DNA of 7,559 nt from Victivallales bacterium (GTDB lineage Bacteria > Verrucomicrobiota > Lentisphaeria > Oligosphaerales > Oligosphaeraceae): the NCBI GenBank assembly GCA_017963875.1, contig JAGCTA010000149.1:1-7559 (forward strand). The letters run 5' to 3'. Position 1 is the stretch's first letter. Every line of letters starts with the position of its first letter. Shown one piece after another: positions 1 to 5,879 of the stretch. The position numbers and the translations under genes are program-made. The notes below the pieces were generated by a model. That model saw only the letters and a program-made list of their open reading frames with translations. It was not told the origin of the DNA and did not search any database.

Positions 1-714
1 GAAAAGGACAAACTGAAACTCGCCTTCCAGCACCAGTGCCGTCAATGAAGTCAATAGAAGCATGAGGCAAATGCTGATGCGAGTCCCTAGCAGAAGTGTC
101 GTCAAGGCGGGAACCAGACAGTGTGGTAGTAACGACAAGAGATGAAGCACACTTCGTGAATCACTTGTCTGCCAGTGGATAAAGCACCATGTATTCAACC
201 CAAAATGCAGAAAAGTCAGAAGACCGCACAATACCATAAGATTAGTTCTGAAAAAGAAATGCGGTCTCATGATATAAAGACAGAATACAAAGCACCAGAG
301 CATTACTCCAAGCAAAAGAACCGTTTGCATGAAATTTCCAAGACGTTTTGCCCCAGCATCTTCCTCATGTTTTCTAATAAAATCCGCGTATTCGTTTATG
401 ACTGTTGTTTTTTCAGGTGTAACCACTTCTCCTGCGCGTGCCAGTCGTTCACCCGCCAGAATAATGCTGCGGTTGCCATTAGCGTCCGAATAGGGAAAAT
501 CCTCCTGGACATAGATGTCGTTTTCGACCTTGCCTTCGATGATGAAATCCACATTGGCAGGCTGTTGCCCAAAACAACGCCAACAATAGCAAAGGGAGCA
601 AATAAGCCAAAGCACTAAAAAACAGATGAATGCCCGAAACAAACTATTCTTTGTGTTTCGAGATTCTCCATTTATGCCTGGCATAATGCCAGTTTGTAGT
701 TTCTCGTTTGTCAT
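1..714 (-). CDS. PgpH/YqfF-like 7TM-HD membrane protein, N-terminal part (cut by window edge)
   Basis: The frame is open for 238 codons from the ATG at 714 to base 1, so the C-terminus lies outside the window. Upstream the same frame has a TGA at 763-765 and no other start codon, so the ATG at 714 is the first possible start; no strong Shine-Dalgarno is seen. The protein has a hydrophobic segment at about residues 25-44, a polar segment of about 80 residues including DFPYSDANGN and LAGERLARAGEVVTPEK, then several membrane helices (about 128-148, 157-180, 190-229). This resembles the start of 7TMR-HDED/7TM-HD proteins, whose C-terminal HD domain hydrolyses cyclic-di-AMP in known members. That catalytic domain is not in the window, so function is inferred. 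The polar segment is much shorter than the usual HDED domain. The gene follows fabF by 84 nt on the same strand and is probably co-transcribed. It could instead be another multi-pass protein. Confidence 0.6.
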   Translation of the reverse strand, partial: MTNEKLQTGIMPGINGESRNTKNSLFRAFICFLVLWLICSLCYCWRCFGQQPANVDFIIEGKVENDIYVQEDFPYSDANGNRSIILAGERLARAGEVVTPEKTTVINEYADFIRKHEEDAGAKRLGNFMQTVLLLGVMLWCFVFCLYIMRPHFFFRTNLMVLCGLLTFLHFGLNTWCFIHWQTSDSRSVLHLLSLLPHCLVPALTTLLLGTRISICLMLLLTSLTALVLEGEFQFVLF

Positions 715-798
715 AGTATCGCAACTAACTACCCGATGCGAGAGACACGTCCAGACGTATATTCATACGTTTTTACAAGCATCCAACCCACAGGGGCA

Positions 799-2055
799 TC
801 ACCTTGATTCATATTTTGCAAAAAGCACGGCGGCATTATGGCCGCCGAAGCCGAAATTTGTTTTCAAAGCAAGTTTCACCTTCCGCTCCCTTGCACAATT
901 CGGCACATAGTCCAAATCGCAATCGGGATCGGGATTCTCATAATTCATTGTTCCAGGAACAATACCTTCGCAAATGGCCTTGACGCAGACGATTGACTCG
1001 AATCCACCTGCCGCTCCAAGCATGTGGCCAGTCATGGATTTCGTACTGCTGACAGGAACATGATAGGCCTTTTCGCCTAGGACATCCTTCAGCGCGGCCG
1101 TTTCCATCTTATCATTCAAAGGGGTGGATGTTCCATGCGCGTTGACATAGTCCAACTCCTCAATTGAACGCCCCGAATGCGCAAATGCCATGCGGATTGC
1201 CTGTGCCGCGCCAGAACCGTCCGTCCGCGGTGCCGTGATATGATAGGCATCCCCGCTCAGTCCATACCCTACGACCTCCGCAAGGATTTCCGCTCCACGT
1301 GCCCTGGCATGGGCCTCGTCTTCAAGAACAAGCACACCAGCGCCTTCGGCTGGGACAAAACCGTCTCGGGAAGCGTCAAACGGGCGGCAAGCGTGCTCTG
1401 GATCGTCATTGTGGCTGGTACACAATGCTCTCATCGTGGAAAAACCCGCCTGTCCCAACGTGACAACACCAGCCTCCGCACCACCGCACAGCATGACATC
1501 GGCATCGCCTCGGCAAATCATCCAGAATGCCTCTCCAATGGAATGCAAACCAGAAGCACAAGCACTCACAATACCAAAATTCGGTCCCCTAAATCCATGT
1601 CTGATAGCAAGATAACCACTTCCCATGTCAGCAATCATCATAGGAACTGTCAATGGAGAAACACGCCCAGGACCATCTTTGAGCAGAACCGCCGTCTGTT
1701 CCGTCATTGTCGTAATGCCACCAATGCCAGCGGAAACCAGCACACCTGCCCGCAAACAGTCAAAATTCGCCGCATCCTTGACTCCAGACTGGAGGATTGC
1801 CTCCTCTGCAGCGACCACGGCAAACTGGCAGAAGCGGTCCATCCGATGCGCCTCCTTGTCACCGAGAAGCACCGCCACATCCAGGCCCTTCACTTCTCCT
1901 GCAATGCGGCATTTGTAGTCCGATGCATCAAATTGAGTGATGACGCCAATGCCAGAACAGCCGTTCAAGAGCCCTTGCCAACTGTCGGCGACATTGTTTC
2001 CCAATGACGTCACAGCGCCAAGCCCTGTCACAACCACTCGATGATTTTCCGACAT
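799..2055 (-). CDS. fabF: beta-ketoacyl-ACP synthase II (FabF)
   Basis: This 418-residue protein condenses malonyl-ACP with acyl-ACP in the fatty-acid elongation cycle in the cytoplasm. The KAS fold is complete and the length fits the family (E. coli FabF about 412). Visible catalytic residues are the nucleophile Cys166 in SACASG, His307 in VNAHGTSTPLND, Lys339 in SSTKSMTGH and His344 in the same motif. The C-terminal NFGFGGHNA loop is also present. The Cys-His-His triad marks it as FabF/FabB type rather than FabH (Cys-His-Asn), and the sequence style favours FabF. The ATG at 2055 is chosen because GGAGG stands 5 nt upstream; an in-frame TTG at 2067 would put that ribosome site inside the gene. 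It lies 175 nt after acpP, separated by a terminator-like hairpin, and 84 nt before the membrane protein gene. Confidence 0.97.
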   Translation of the reverse strand: MSENHRVVVTGLGAVTSLGNNVADSWQGLLNGCSGIGVITQFDASDYKCRIAGEVKGLDVAVLLGDKEAHRMDRFCQFAVVAAEEAILQSGVKDAANFDCLRAGVLVSAGIGGITTMTEQTAVLLKDGPGRVSPLTVPMMIADMGSGYLAIRHGFRGPNFGIVSACASGLHSIGEAFWMICRGDADVMLCGGAEAGVVTLGQAGFSTMRALCTSHNDDPEHACRPFDASRDGFVPAEGAGVLVLEDEAHARARGAEILAEVVGYGLSGDAYHITAPRTDGSGAAQAIRMAFAHSGRSIEELDYVNAHGTSTPLNDKMETAALKDVLGEKAYHVPVSSTKSMTGHMLGAAGGFESIVCVKAICEGIVPGTMNYENPDPDCDLDYVPNCARERKVKLALKTNFGFGGHNAAVLFAKYESR

Positions 2056-2060
2056 CTTTG

Positions 2061-2065
2061 CCTCC
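2061..2065 (-). promoter_or_regulatory. Ribosome binding site of fabF
   Basis: GGAGG on the minus strand lies 5 nt before the ATG at 2055 and decides the start in favour of that ATG over the in-frame TTG at 2067. Directly upstream is a perfect 6-bp inverted repeat with a 4-nt loop (AATTAC/GTAATT, 2066-2081), which could partly occlude the site, although it is AT-rich and weak. Confidence 0.85.
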
Positions 2066-2167
2066 AATTACAATCGTAATTTTCTGAAACTTATTTATAA
2101 CATGATAATAATAAACGAGTTACAGAGACATAAACATCCTTATCAGGCGATAAGTTCCAAAAACACG

Positions 2168-2196
2168 AAAAAGCCACACACCGCCGTGCATGGCTT
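2168..2196 (-). terminator. Terminator-like hairpin between acpP and fabF
   Basis: On the minus-strand RNA, AAGCCA (2196-2191) pairs with TGGCTT (2176-2171), with an inner CAC/GUG stem across a small 2x2 internal loop and a 4-nt apical loop. It runs straight into five U (2172-2168) and a further U-rich stretch. It begins about 34 nt after the acpP stop. It looks like an intrinsic terminator or partial terminator that would lower fabF expression relative to acpP. Its activity is inferred from structure alone. Confidence 0.6.
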
Positions 2197-2230
2197 CTCA
2201 ATCATTTGATCTACAGTCGTAACCGCTGCA

Positions 2231-2485
2231 TCAATCGCCTGTACCGATTTTCTTCTCAACATAACTTATGGCATCTCCGACAGTTGTCAACTGCTCGGCT
2301 TCCTCATCAGGAATATCTGTATTAAAAGCAGATTCCAGAGCCATCACCAATTCAATCGTATCCAATGAATCCGCGCCCAGGTCTTCAATGAACTTCGCCT
2401 CTGGAACAACCTGTGATTCCTGGCAATTCAACTGTTCAGTAATGATTTTAACGACGAGTTTTGCATTCTTTGACAATTCTGCCAT
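2231..2485 (-). CDS. acpP: acyl carrier protein
   Basis: This 84-residue acidic four-helix protein carries growing acyl chains as thioesters on a 4'-phosphopantetheine arm. The attachment site is Ser40 in the [15 protein letters not shown] motif at the start of helix 2, the family signature, followed by [20 protein letters not shown]. Length is normal (family about 77-85). The ATG at 2485 is preferred because AGGAG stands 9 nt upstream; an in-frame TTG at 2494 is too close to that site. It sits between fabG (191 nt upstream) and fabF (175 nt downstream), the usual order. Both flanking gaps are long for this operon: the upstream one holds a candidate promoter and leader, the downstream one a hairpin with a U-run. 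This fits separate, higher expression of acpP, as is usual for ACP. Identification is near certain. Confidence 0.97.
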   Translation of the reverse strand: MAELSKNAKLVVKIITEQLNCQESQVVPEAKFIEDLGADSLDTIELVMALESAFNTDIPDEEAEQLTTVGDAISYVEKKIGTGD

Positions 2486-2494
2486 GATTTTCAA

Positions 2495-2499
2495 CTCCT
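2495..2499 (-). promoter_or_regulatory. Ribosome binding site of acpP
   Basis: AGGAG on the minus strand, 9 nt before the ATG at 2485. It supports the ATG start (MAELSK...) and argues against the in-frame TTG at 2494, which begins immediately after it. Confidence 0.8.
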
Positions 2500-2513
2500 G
2501 TTTGCAATTTGTA

Positions 2514-2594
2514 TTATTTTTGTTTATAATTTTCGATTGTTCGTCCAGTTTGCCTCTTGGTTATCTCTGTAGGCGAGGCATTTTTCAAAAACAT
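2514..2594 (-). other. Possible 26-codon leader ORF upstream of acpP
   Basis: An ATG at 2594 opens 26 codons ([15 protein letters not shown]..., ending YKQK) and stops with TAA 28 nt before the acpP start. AGGA lies 4 nt upstream of the ATG. If the candidate promoter at 2603-2630 is real, transcription would begin only a few bases before the ATG, leaving the AGGA at the very 5' end. The peptide is polar and matches no family I recognise. A chance ORF of this length is quite possible. Confidence 0.2.
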
Positions 2595-2602
2595 GTTATC
2601 CT

Positions 2603-2630
2603 AATGTAGCACATTTTCAGTAGAATTCAA
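2603..2630 (-). promoter_or_regulatory. Candidate sigma-70-type promoter for acpP
   Basis: On the minus strand TTGAAT (2630-2625) and TACATT (2608-2603) are separated by 16 nt, and TG occurs one base before the -10 hexamer (TGCTACATT), an extended -10 feature. The predicted transcript would start near 2596, giving an acpP leader of about 110 nt. It lies inside the 191-nt fabG-acpP gap, where an extra promoter for ACP makes sense. Seen by eye only. Confidence 0.45.
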
Positions 2631-2676
2631 ACAAACGGGAAAAAACGAGCGAAAAAGTGCGTTGCATTCCCCCGCA

Positions 2677-3426
2677 TCACATGGCAAGCCCCCCGTCAAT
2701 GCTGAGCACTTGTCCTGTAATGTATGCCGCATCATCTGACAAGAGGAAAGCGACGGCTGCCGCCACTTCCTGAGTTAGTCCAATCCGCCCCATGGGAATC
2801 TGCGTTTTTATCCCATCTTGCTGCTCCTGCGTCAAAGACGCTGTCATGTCCGTATCGATAAAACCAGGGGCGATAACATTGACCGTTATACCACGTCCGG
2901 CGATTTCCTTCGCCAAAGACTTGCTGAAACCAATGACCCCTGCCTTTGATGCCGCATAGTTGCACTGTCCCGCATTTCCACGAAGCCCGACAATGGAGGA
3001 GATATTGACTATGCGCCCTGAACGTGCACGGACCATCGCCTTGGACACCGCCCTGGTGACATTGAACACGCCTTTCAGATTGACAGCAAGCACGTCATCC
3101 CAATCAGCCTCCTTCATTCGCATCAGCAATCCGTCCCTTGTGATGCCTGCATCATTGACCAGCATGTCAATCTTGCCGAAATCAGCCAAAACTGCCGTGA
3201 CCATCGCCTCGACTGCCTGAGTATCGGAAACATCCACAGAATACCCTTTGGAAACGATGCCGAATGTTGCAGACAACTTTTCAGCCGCGTCAGCAGCCCC
3301 CTTTTCGGAACGGCTGGCAACCGCCACTGAAACACCTGCGGCAGCCAGGCGTTCGCATACCGCAAATCCGATTCCACGACTGCCGCCTGTCACCAATGCC
3401 ACCTTGTCCTGCTTGCATTCAGTCAT
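2677..3426 (-). CDS. fabG: 3-oxoacyl-ACP reductase (FabG)
   Basis: This 249-residue short-chain dehydrogenase reduces 3-oxoacyl-ACP to 3-hydroxyacyl-ACP with NADPH. The Rossmann glycine motif TGGSRGIG is at residues 13-20. The catalytic tetrad is visible as Asn116, Ser144 (NISSIVG), Tyr157 and Lys161 (NYAASKAG). PGFIDTDMT and the C-terminal ITGQVLSIDGG are typical of FabG. The usual NNAG motif reads NDAG (residues 91-94) in the otherwise classic LVN-AGITRD stretch, a conservative change. The ATG at 3426 is chosen because GGAG is 6 nt upstream; an in-frame TTG at 3444 lacks such support. It follows fabD by 31 nt, so the two are surely co-transcribed. Length and motifs match FabG rather than a general SDR, and the operon settles the role. 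Confidence 0.97.
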   Translation of the reverse strand: MTECKQDKVALVTGGSRGIGFAVCERLAAAGVSVAVASRSEKGAADAAEKLSATFGIVSKGYSVDVSDTQAVEAMVTAVLADFGKIDMLVNDAGITRDGLLMRMKEADWDDVLAVNLKGVFNVTRAVSKAMVRARSGRIVNISSIVGLRGNAGQCNYAASKAGVIGFSKSLAKEIAGRGITVNVIAPGFIDTDMTASLTQEQQDGIKTQIPMGRIGLTQEVAAAVAFLLSDDAAYITGQVLSIDGGLAM

Positions 3427-3432
3427 ATCCTT

Positions 3433-3436
3433 CTCC
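3433..3436 (-). promoter_or_regulatory. Ribosome binding site of fabG
   Basis: GGAG followed by AAGGAT and the ATG at 3426, a 6-nt spacing on the minus strand. It fixes the start at this ATG rather than the TTG codons upstream in the same frame. Confidence 0.75.
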
Positions 3437-3457
3437 AAAAACAATTGATTTCAAAAT

Positions 3458-4378
3458 TTAACCTATCAACTTGCCCAGCAAAGCCTTTAAGGAATCCACT
3501 GAATTGACGCTGGCATTCGGGAAACTCCTGTCTATGCGTTTCATAAACCCAGCAAGGACACTGCCAGGGCCAAATTCCACCAACATATCGCAATGCTTCA
3601 TCATCGTGCGCACACAATCCTCCCAACGCACGCTGGAGCAAACCTGAAGCGTCAGATTCCTCCGTATGCTTTCGATCTCCCCTGAAACGGTTCCCGTGAC
3701 ATTCTGAACAACGGGATAATTGGGCTTTTTCAAGGGAACATCCGCCAGATATCTGCCAAAACTTTCAGATGCAGACGCCATAAGACGTGAATGATATGCT
3801 CCCGCAACAGTCAATTCAACTGCCCGAATCTCCTTGTCAGCAAAGAGTTTCAGCGCTTTTTCCAAAGCGGTCTTTTCACCGCTGACGACCACTTGCCCTG
3901 GGCAATTCAAATTAGCGATATCCACGCCTGCTTCATTGGCAATCGAGGAGACGATGTCCATGTTAGCCCCCAGAATCGCGGCCATGCCACCGCTGGTTTC
4001 GCGGCAAGCGGCATCCATCAATTCGCCGCGCTTTGCGACAATTCGCAACCCATCGGCGAAACCAAATGTCCCAGCAGCGCAAAACGCCGAGAATTCCCCT
4101 AGACTCAATCCTCCGCAAATGGCTGGCACCTCATCTGGCAATTCTTCCTTGAATGCCGCCAGACATGCCTGTGACATCGCATAGATCGCAGGCTGGCAGT
4201 TGGCGCAACTCGTCAACTCCTCCGCAGTCCCTTCAAAACACAACTTCGACAAAGTTCTTCCCAGCACCTCGTCCGCCTCGTCAAAAATCGCCTTGGCGGC
4301 GGGAGAGGAATCGTACAAGTCACGTCCCATGCCAGGGAATTGCGCGCCCTGCCCTGCAAACATAAAGCCCAATCGCAT
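3458..4378 (-). CDS. fabD: malonyl-CoA:ACP transacylase (FabD)
   Basis: This 306-residue enzyme transfers malonyl from CoA to ACP, supplying the extender unit for FabF. The N-terminal FAGQGAQ motif forms the oxyanion region. The nucleophile is Ser92 in GLSLGE, Arg117 lies in AKRGELM, and the catalytic His196 is in GAYHSRLM. NCPGQVVVSG and the C-terminal EFGPGSVL complete the fold. The nucleophile motif has Leu where most FabD proteins have His (GHSLGE). The ATG at 4378 is chosen since AGGTG stands about 5 nt upstream; an in-frame TTG at 4408 has no ribosome site. It follows plsX by 80 nt, the place where fabH usually sits, and precedes fabG by 31 nt. Length matches the family (about 305-315). 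Confidence 0.97.
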   Translation of the reverse strand: MRLGFMFAGQGAQFPGMGRDLYDSSPAAKAIFDEADEVLGRTLSKLCFEGTAEELTSCANCQPAIYAMSQACLAAFKEELPDEVPAICGGLSLGEFSAFCAAGTFGFADGLRIVAKRGELMDAACRETSGGMAAILGANMDIVSSIANEAGVDIANLNCPGQVVVSGEKTALEKALKLFADKEIRAVELTVAGAYHSRLMASASESFGRYLADVPLKKPNYPVVQNVTGTVSGEIESIRRNLTLQVCSSVRWEDCVRTMMKHCDMLVEFGPGSVLAGFMKRIDRSFPNASVNSVDSLKALLGKLIG

Positions 4379-4383
4379 TTTCT

Positions 4384-4388
4384 CACCT
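4384..4388 (-). promoter_or_regulatory. Ribosome binding site of fabD
   Basis: AGGTG (extended AGGTGAG, 4388-4382) on the minus strand lies about 5 nt before the ATG at 4378, selecting this start over the in-frame TTG at 4408. The sequence just upstream is strongly AT-rich and probably unstructured. Confidence 0.65.
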
Positions 4389-4458
4389 GAATAATTATAA
4401 ATTTGCAAAAAGACAACTGGAAACCATGATCACGGATTGAGCGATTTCTCACATGCTT

Positions 4459-5490
4459 TTACAGGTTAAGTGGTATCTCAATGTTCTTGACCTGTTCTGC
4501 AATCAGGGAATTGATTTCCTGTTTAACAGCCTCGCCAGCCGCCCTGATGCCATTGCAGACAGACTTGCCGTCTGATATGCCATGGCCAATGATGACAACC
4601 CCCTTGACACCAAGCAATGGCGCGCCACCATATTCAGCAGGATCCATGGCCTGCTTCAAATCATGGAACGCCTGCCGAGACAACATCGCCCCAAATTTGC
4701 TCATGATATGGCTCATCAGAGACTTTTTAAGAAGATGGCCTATTGATTTTGCCAGTTGCTCGCAACTTTTCAACATGACATTGCCGACAAAGCCATCGCA
4801 GACAACCACATCAACTTTACCCGAAAACAGGTCATGTCCCTCGCAATTGCCAATAAAATTGATGTCCACATCCTGCAACATCTGAAAAGCGCTTTGAGTC
4901 AGCCGATTTCCCTTGCCATCCTCAGTGCCATTGCAAATCAACGCAACTCTAGGATTCTCTATTTTCAGAATCTGGCTGGCATAAATGGACCCCATCACTG
5001 CATAATGCACAAGATTGGCGGGAGAGCAGTCAACAGACGCACCCGCATCAAGCAGAACAAAACGACCAGTCTCAGACGGCATCGTCGTTGCAATGCCAGG
5101 CCTCTCGATTCCTTCAAGCATCTTTAAATTGAAATATGCGGAAGCAACGGCCGCCCCTGTGCTACCAGCGCTGAAAACGCCAGCGGCCTTGCCGTCTCGC
5201 ACAAGTTTTACAGCCACATTGATGGAGGAATCGCGTTTATGCCGTACAGCCGACACGGGATGCTCCCCCATCATGATGACTTCTGAAGAATGAACAAGTT
5301 CCAAACGGCTGTCGCCCAACTTGCCGATCCGCTTCAATTCCTCTTCCATGCTGGCCTGATCGCCGACCAGAAGCAACCGAAATGCATCGCCAAAGCGATC
5401 CAACGCCATCCCGACACCATCAATAATCGCAGACGGCGCATTATCGCCCCCCATCACATCGACTGCTATCGAAATTGGCTCTTCGTTCAT
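4459..5490 (-). CDS. plsX: phosphate acyltransferase (PlsX)
   Basis: This 343-residue enzyme converts acyl-ACP and phosphate to acyl-phosphate, the donor for PlsY in phosphatidic acid synthesis; it is a peripheral membrane protein. Family motifs are VDVMGGDNAP (10-19), VFSAGSTGA (105-113), LLDAGASVDC (146-155, usually LDAGAN), CNGTEDGKGN (186-195), DVVVCDGFVGN (227-237) and EYGGAPLLGVKG (286-297). Length is normal. The ATG at 5490 is preferred because MNEEPISIAVDVMGGD gives the usual short lead before the first motif. The in-frame TTG at 5526 would add twelve basic or cysteine-containing residues and start inside a terminator-like U-run. Its ribosome site is weak (GGA 4-5 nt upstream or AAGG about 11 nt upstream), and the ATG overlaps the stop of a small upstream ORF, so translational coupling is possible. 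It follows rpmF by 174 nt and precedes fabD by 80 nt, with no fabH between. Confidence 0.96.
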   Translation of the reverse strand: MNEEPISIAVDVMGGDNAPSAIIDGVGMALDRFGDAFRLLLVGDQASMEEELKRIGKLGDSRLELVHSSEVIMMGEHPVSAVRHKRDSSINVAVKLVRDGKAAGVFSAGSTGAAVASAYFNLKMLEGIERPGIATTMPSETGRFVLLDAGASVDCSPANLVHYAVMGSIYASQILKIENPRVALICNGTEDGKGNRLTQSAFQMLQDVDINFIGNCEGHDLFSGKVDVVVCDGFVGNVMLKSCEQLAKSIGHLLKKSLMSHIMSKFGAMLSRQAFHDLKQAMDPAEYGGAPLLGVKGVVIIGHGISDGKSVCNGIRAAGEAVKQEINSLIAEQVKNIEIPLNL

Positions 5491-5570
5491 TTTTCCAGTT
5501 GCCTTTTTTCTTCGGACACAAAACAAAAATGCGCGAACCGTTGTTTAACGACCGCGCAGGAAACTCTCAT
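5487..5570 (-). CDS. Possible 27-residue leader peptide overlapping the plsX start
   Basis: An ATG at 5570 opens 27 codons (MRVSCAVVKQ..., ending KRQLEK) and ends at a TGA that overlaps the plsX ATG as ATGA, the classic layout for translational coupling. A purine-rich site, AAGGGGGG, stands 3 nt before the ATG and would be a better ribosome site than the one plsX has. That site lies wholly within the 3' arm of the stem at 5571-5610. The terminator-like hairpin at 5531-5557 lies inside this ORF, so a translating ribosome would melt it. The peptide is not hydrophobic, has no recognisable family and shows no codon run that would suggest classic amino-acid attenuation. A chance ORF cannot be excluded. 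Confidence 0.35.
   Translation of the reverse strand: MRVSCAVVKQRFAHFCFVSEEKRQLEK
5520..5557 (-). terminator. Terminator-like hairpin just upstream of plsX
   Basis: On the minus-strand RNA, GCGCG (5557-5553) pairs with CGCGC (5535-5531). After a small internal loop, CGUU pairs with AACG around an AAAC loop. The stem is followed by A, five U, G, four U (5530-5520). This resembles an intrinsic terminator placed within the operon, about 30-40 nt before the plsX ATG. It may be an attenuator or a weak terminator. The internal loop weakens the stem. Confidence 0.4.
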
Positions 5571-5610
5571 TTTCCCCCCTTCAACGCCATCAACGAAGGA
5601 AAAGGGGAAA
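5571..5610 (-). promoter_or_regulatory. Stem-loop covering the leader-ORF ribosome site
   Basis: On the minus RNA, TTTCCCC (5610-5604) pairs with GGGGAAA (5577-5571), and CCTTC (5599-5595) pairs with GAAGG (5582-5578). That is 12 pairs with a UUUU bulge and a 12-nt loop. The 3' arm is the purine-rich ribosome site of the small ORF beginning at 5570, so folding would hide it. An alternative small hairpin, GGAAA (5575-5571) with UUUCC (5563-5559), competes for the same arm. Confidence 0.5.
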
Positions 5611-5626
5611 CGGATAGCCGCCAGAC

Positions 5627-5652
5627 GCTTATAACGTCCGACGACTATAAGC
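5627..5652 (-). repeat. 7-bp inverted repeat after rpmF
   Basis: GCTTATA (5627-5633) and TATAAGC (5646-5652) are perfect complements, with a nested GTC/GAC pairing inside. It begins 12 nt after the rpmF stop on the minus strand and has no U-run after it, so it is more likely an mRNA processing or stabilising stem than a terminator. Confidence 0.45.
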
Positions 5653-5664
5653 ATCAACTGTTTA

Positions 5665-5853
5665 TTAGTCCTCTTTGACTTTGATTGTCAAGACCTGGCG
5701 TCCGTCATACTGTCCGCACTTTTTGCAGACGCGATGGGGAAGACAGGGTGCTCCACATGCAGGGCATAGACTGACCTGAACTCCTTTATAGCGGTTGGAA
5801 GCGTGACGAACTCTCACTTTGCGTTTGCTGACTTTACTTTGCTGAACAGCCAT
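5665..5853 (-). CDS. rpmF: 50S ribosomal protein bL32
   Basis: This 62-residue basic protein of the large ribosomal subunit starts MAVQQSKVSKRKVRVRHAS, close to the family start MAVPKRKxSKSRRDxRRA. A zinc ribbon is intact with Cys30, Cys33, Cys43 and Cys46 (CPACG and CKKCG), so this is the zinc-binding form; an additional Cys37 lies between the pairs. Length is normal (about 57-62). The ATG at 5853 has GGAG 10 nt upstream (5867-5864) and a closer AAGGA. It sits between yceD (117-nt gap) and plsX (174-nt gap), the classic yceD-rpmF-plsX order. The long gap to plsX suggests that bL32 and lipid enzymes are uncoupled post-transcriptionally. Confidence 0.96.
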   Translation of the reverse strand: MAVQQSKVSKRKVRVRHASNRYKGVQVSLCPACGAPCLPHRVCKKCGQYDGRQVLTIKVKED

Positions 5854-5879
5854 GGTTCCTTGTCTCCAGTTGTTGTTTT

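Noticed and set aside
175..618. Open frame of 147 codons on the plus strand
   Set aside because: The opposite strand carries a 238-codon frame with clear membrane helices and a sensible start after fabF; the plus-strand product is low in recognisable features.
755..774. Plus-strand hairpin ACGTAT/ATACGT followed by TTTT
   Set aside because: The stem is short and AT-rich, and there is no plus-strand gene upstream that would need a terminator. On the minus strand it lacks a U-run.
1177..2007. Long open frame on the plus strand, about 276 codons
   Set aside because: It lies fully antisense to fabF, whose catalytic motifs are unambiguous. The translated product is rich in Arg, His and Ser with no family resemblance, typical of a codon-bias shadow.
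2056..2067. Upstream in-frame TTG starts for fabF, and likewise for acpP (2494), fabG (3444), fabD (4408) and plsX (5526)
   Set aside because: For fabF, acpP, fabG and fabD, an ATG with a well-spaced ribosome site gives a family-like N-terminus, and the TTG would place that site inside the gene. For plsX the ATG gives the family-like N-terminus.
2551..2585. TGCCTC/GAGGCA hairpin followed by TTTTT on the plus strand as a terminator
   Set aside because: No plus-strand gene precedes it; an 18-nt loop and 6-bp stem make it weak. It is kept only as a possible stem in the acpP leader.
2653..2676. Possible terminator after fabG (TGCG/CGCA then CTTTTT on the minus strand)
   Set aside because: Only four pairs with an 11-nt loop; an alternative pairing with wobble pairs is no better. 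Too weak to list as a terminator.
4394..4399. Perfect TATAAT on the minus strand before fabD
   Set aside because: Transcription from it would begin inside the fabD ribosome site, and no good -35 is present at the right distance. The region is AT-rich, so a chance match is likely.
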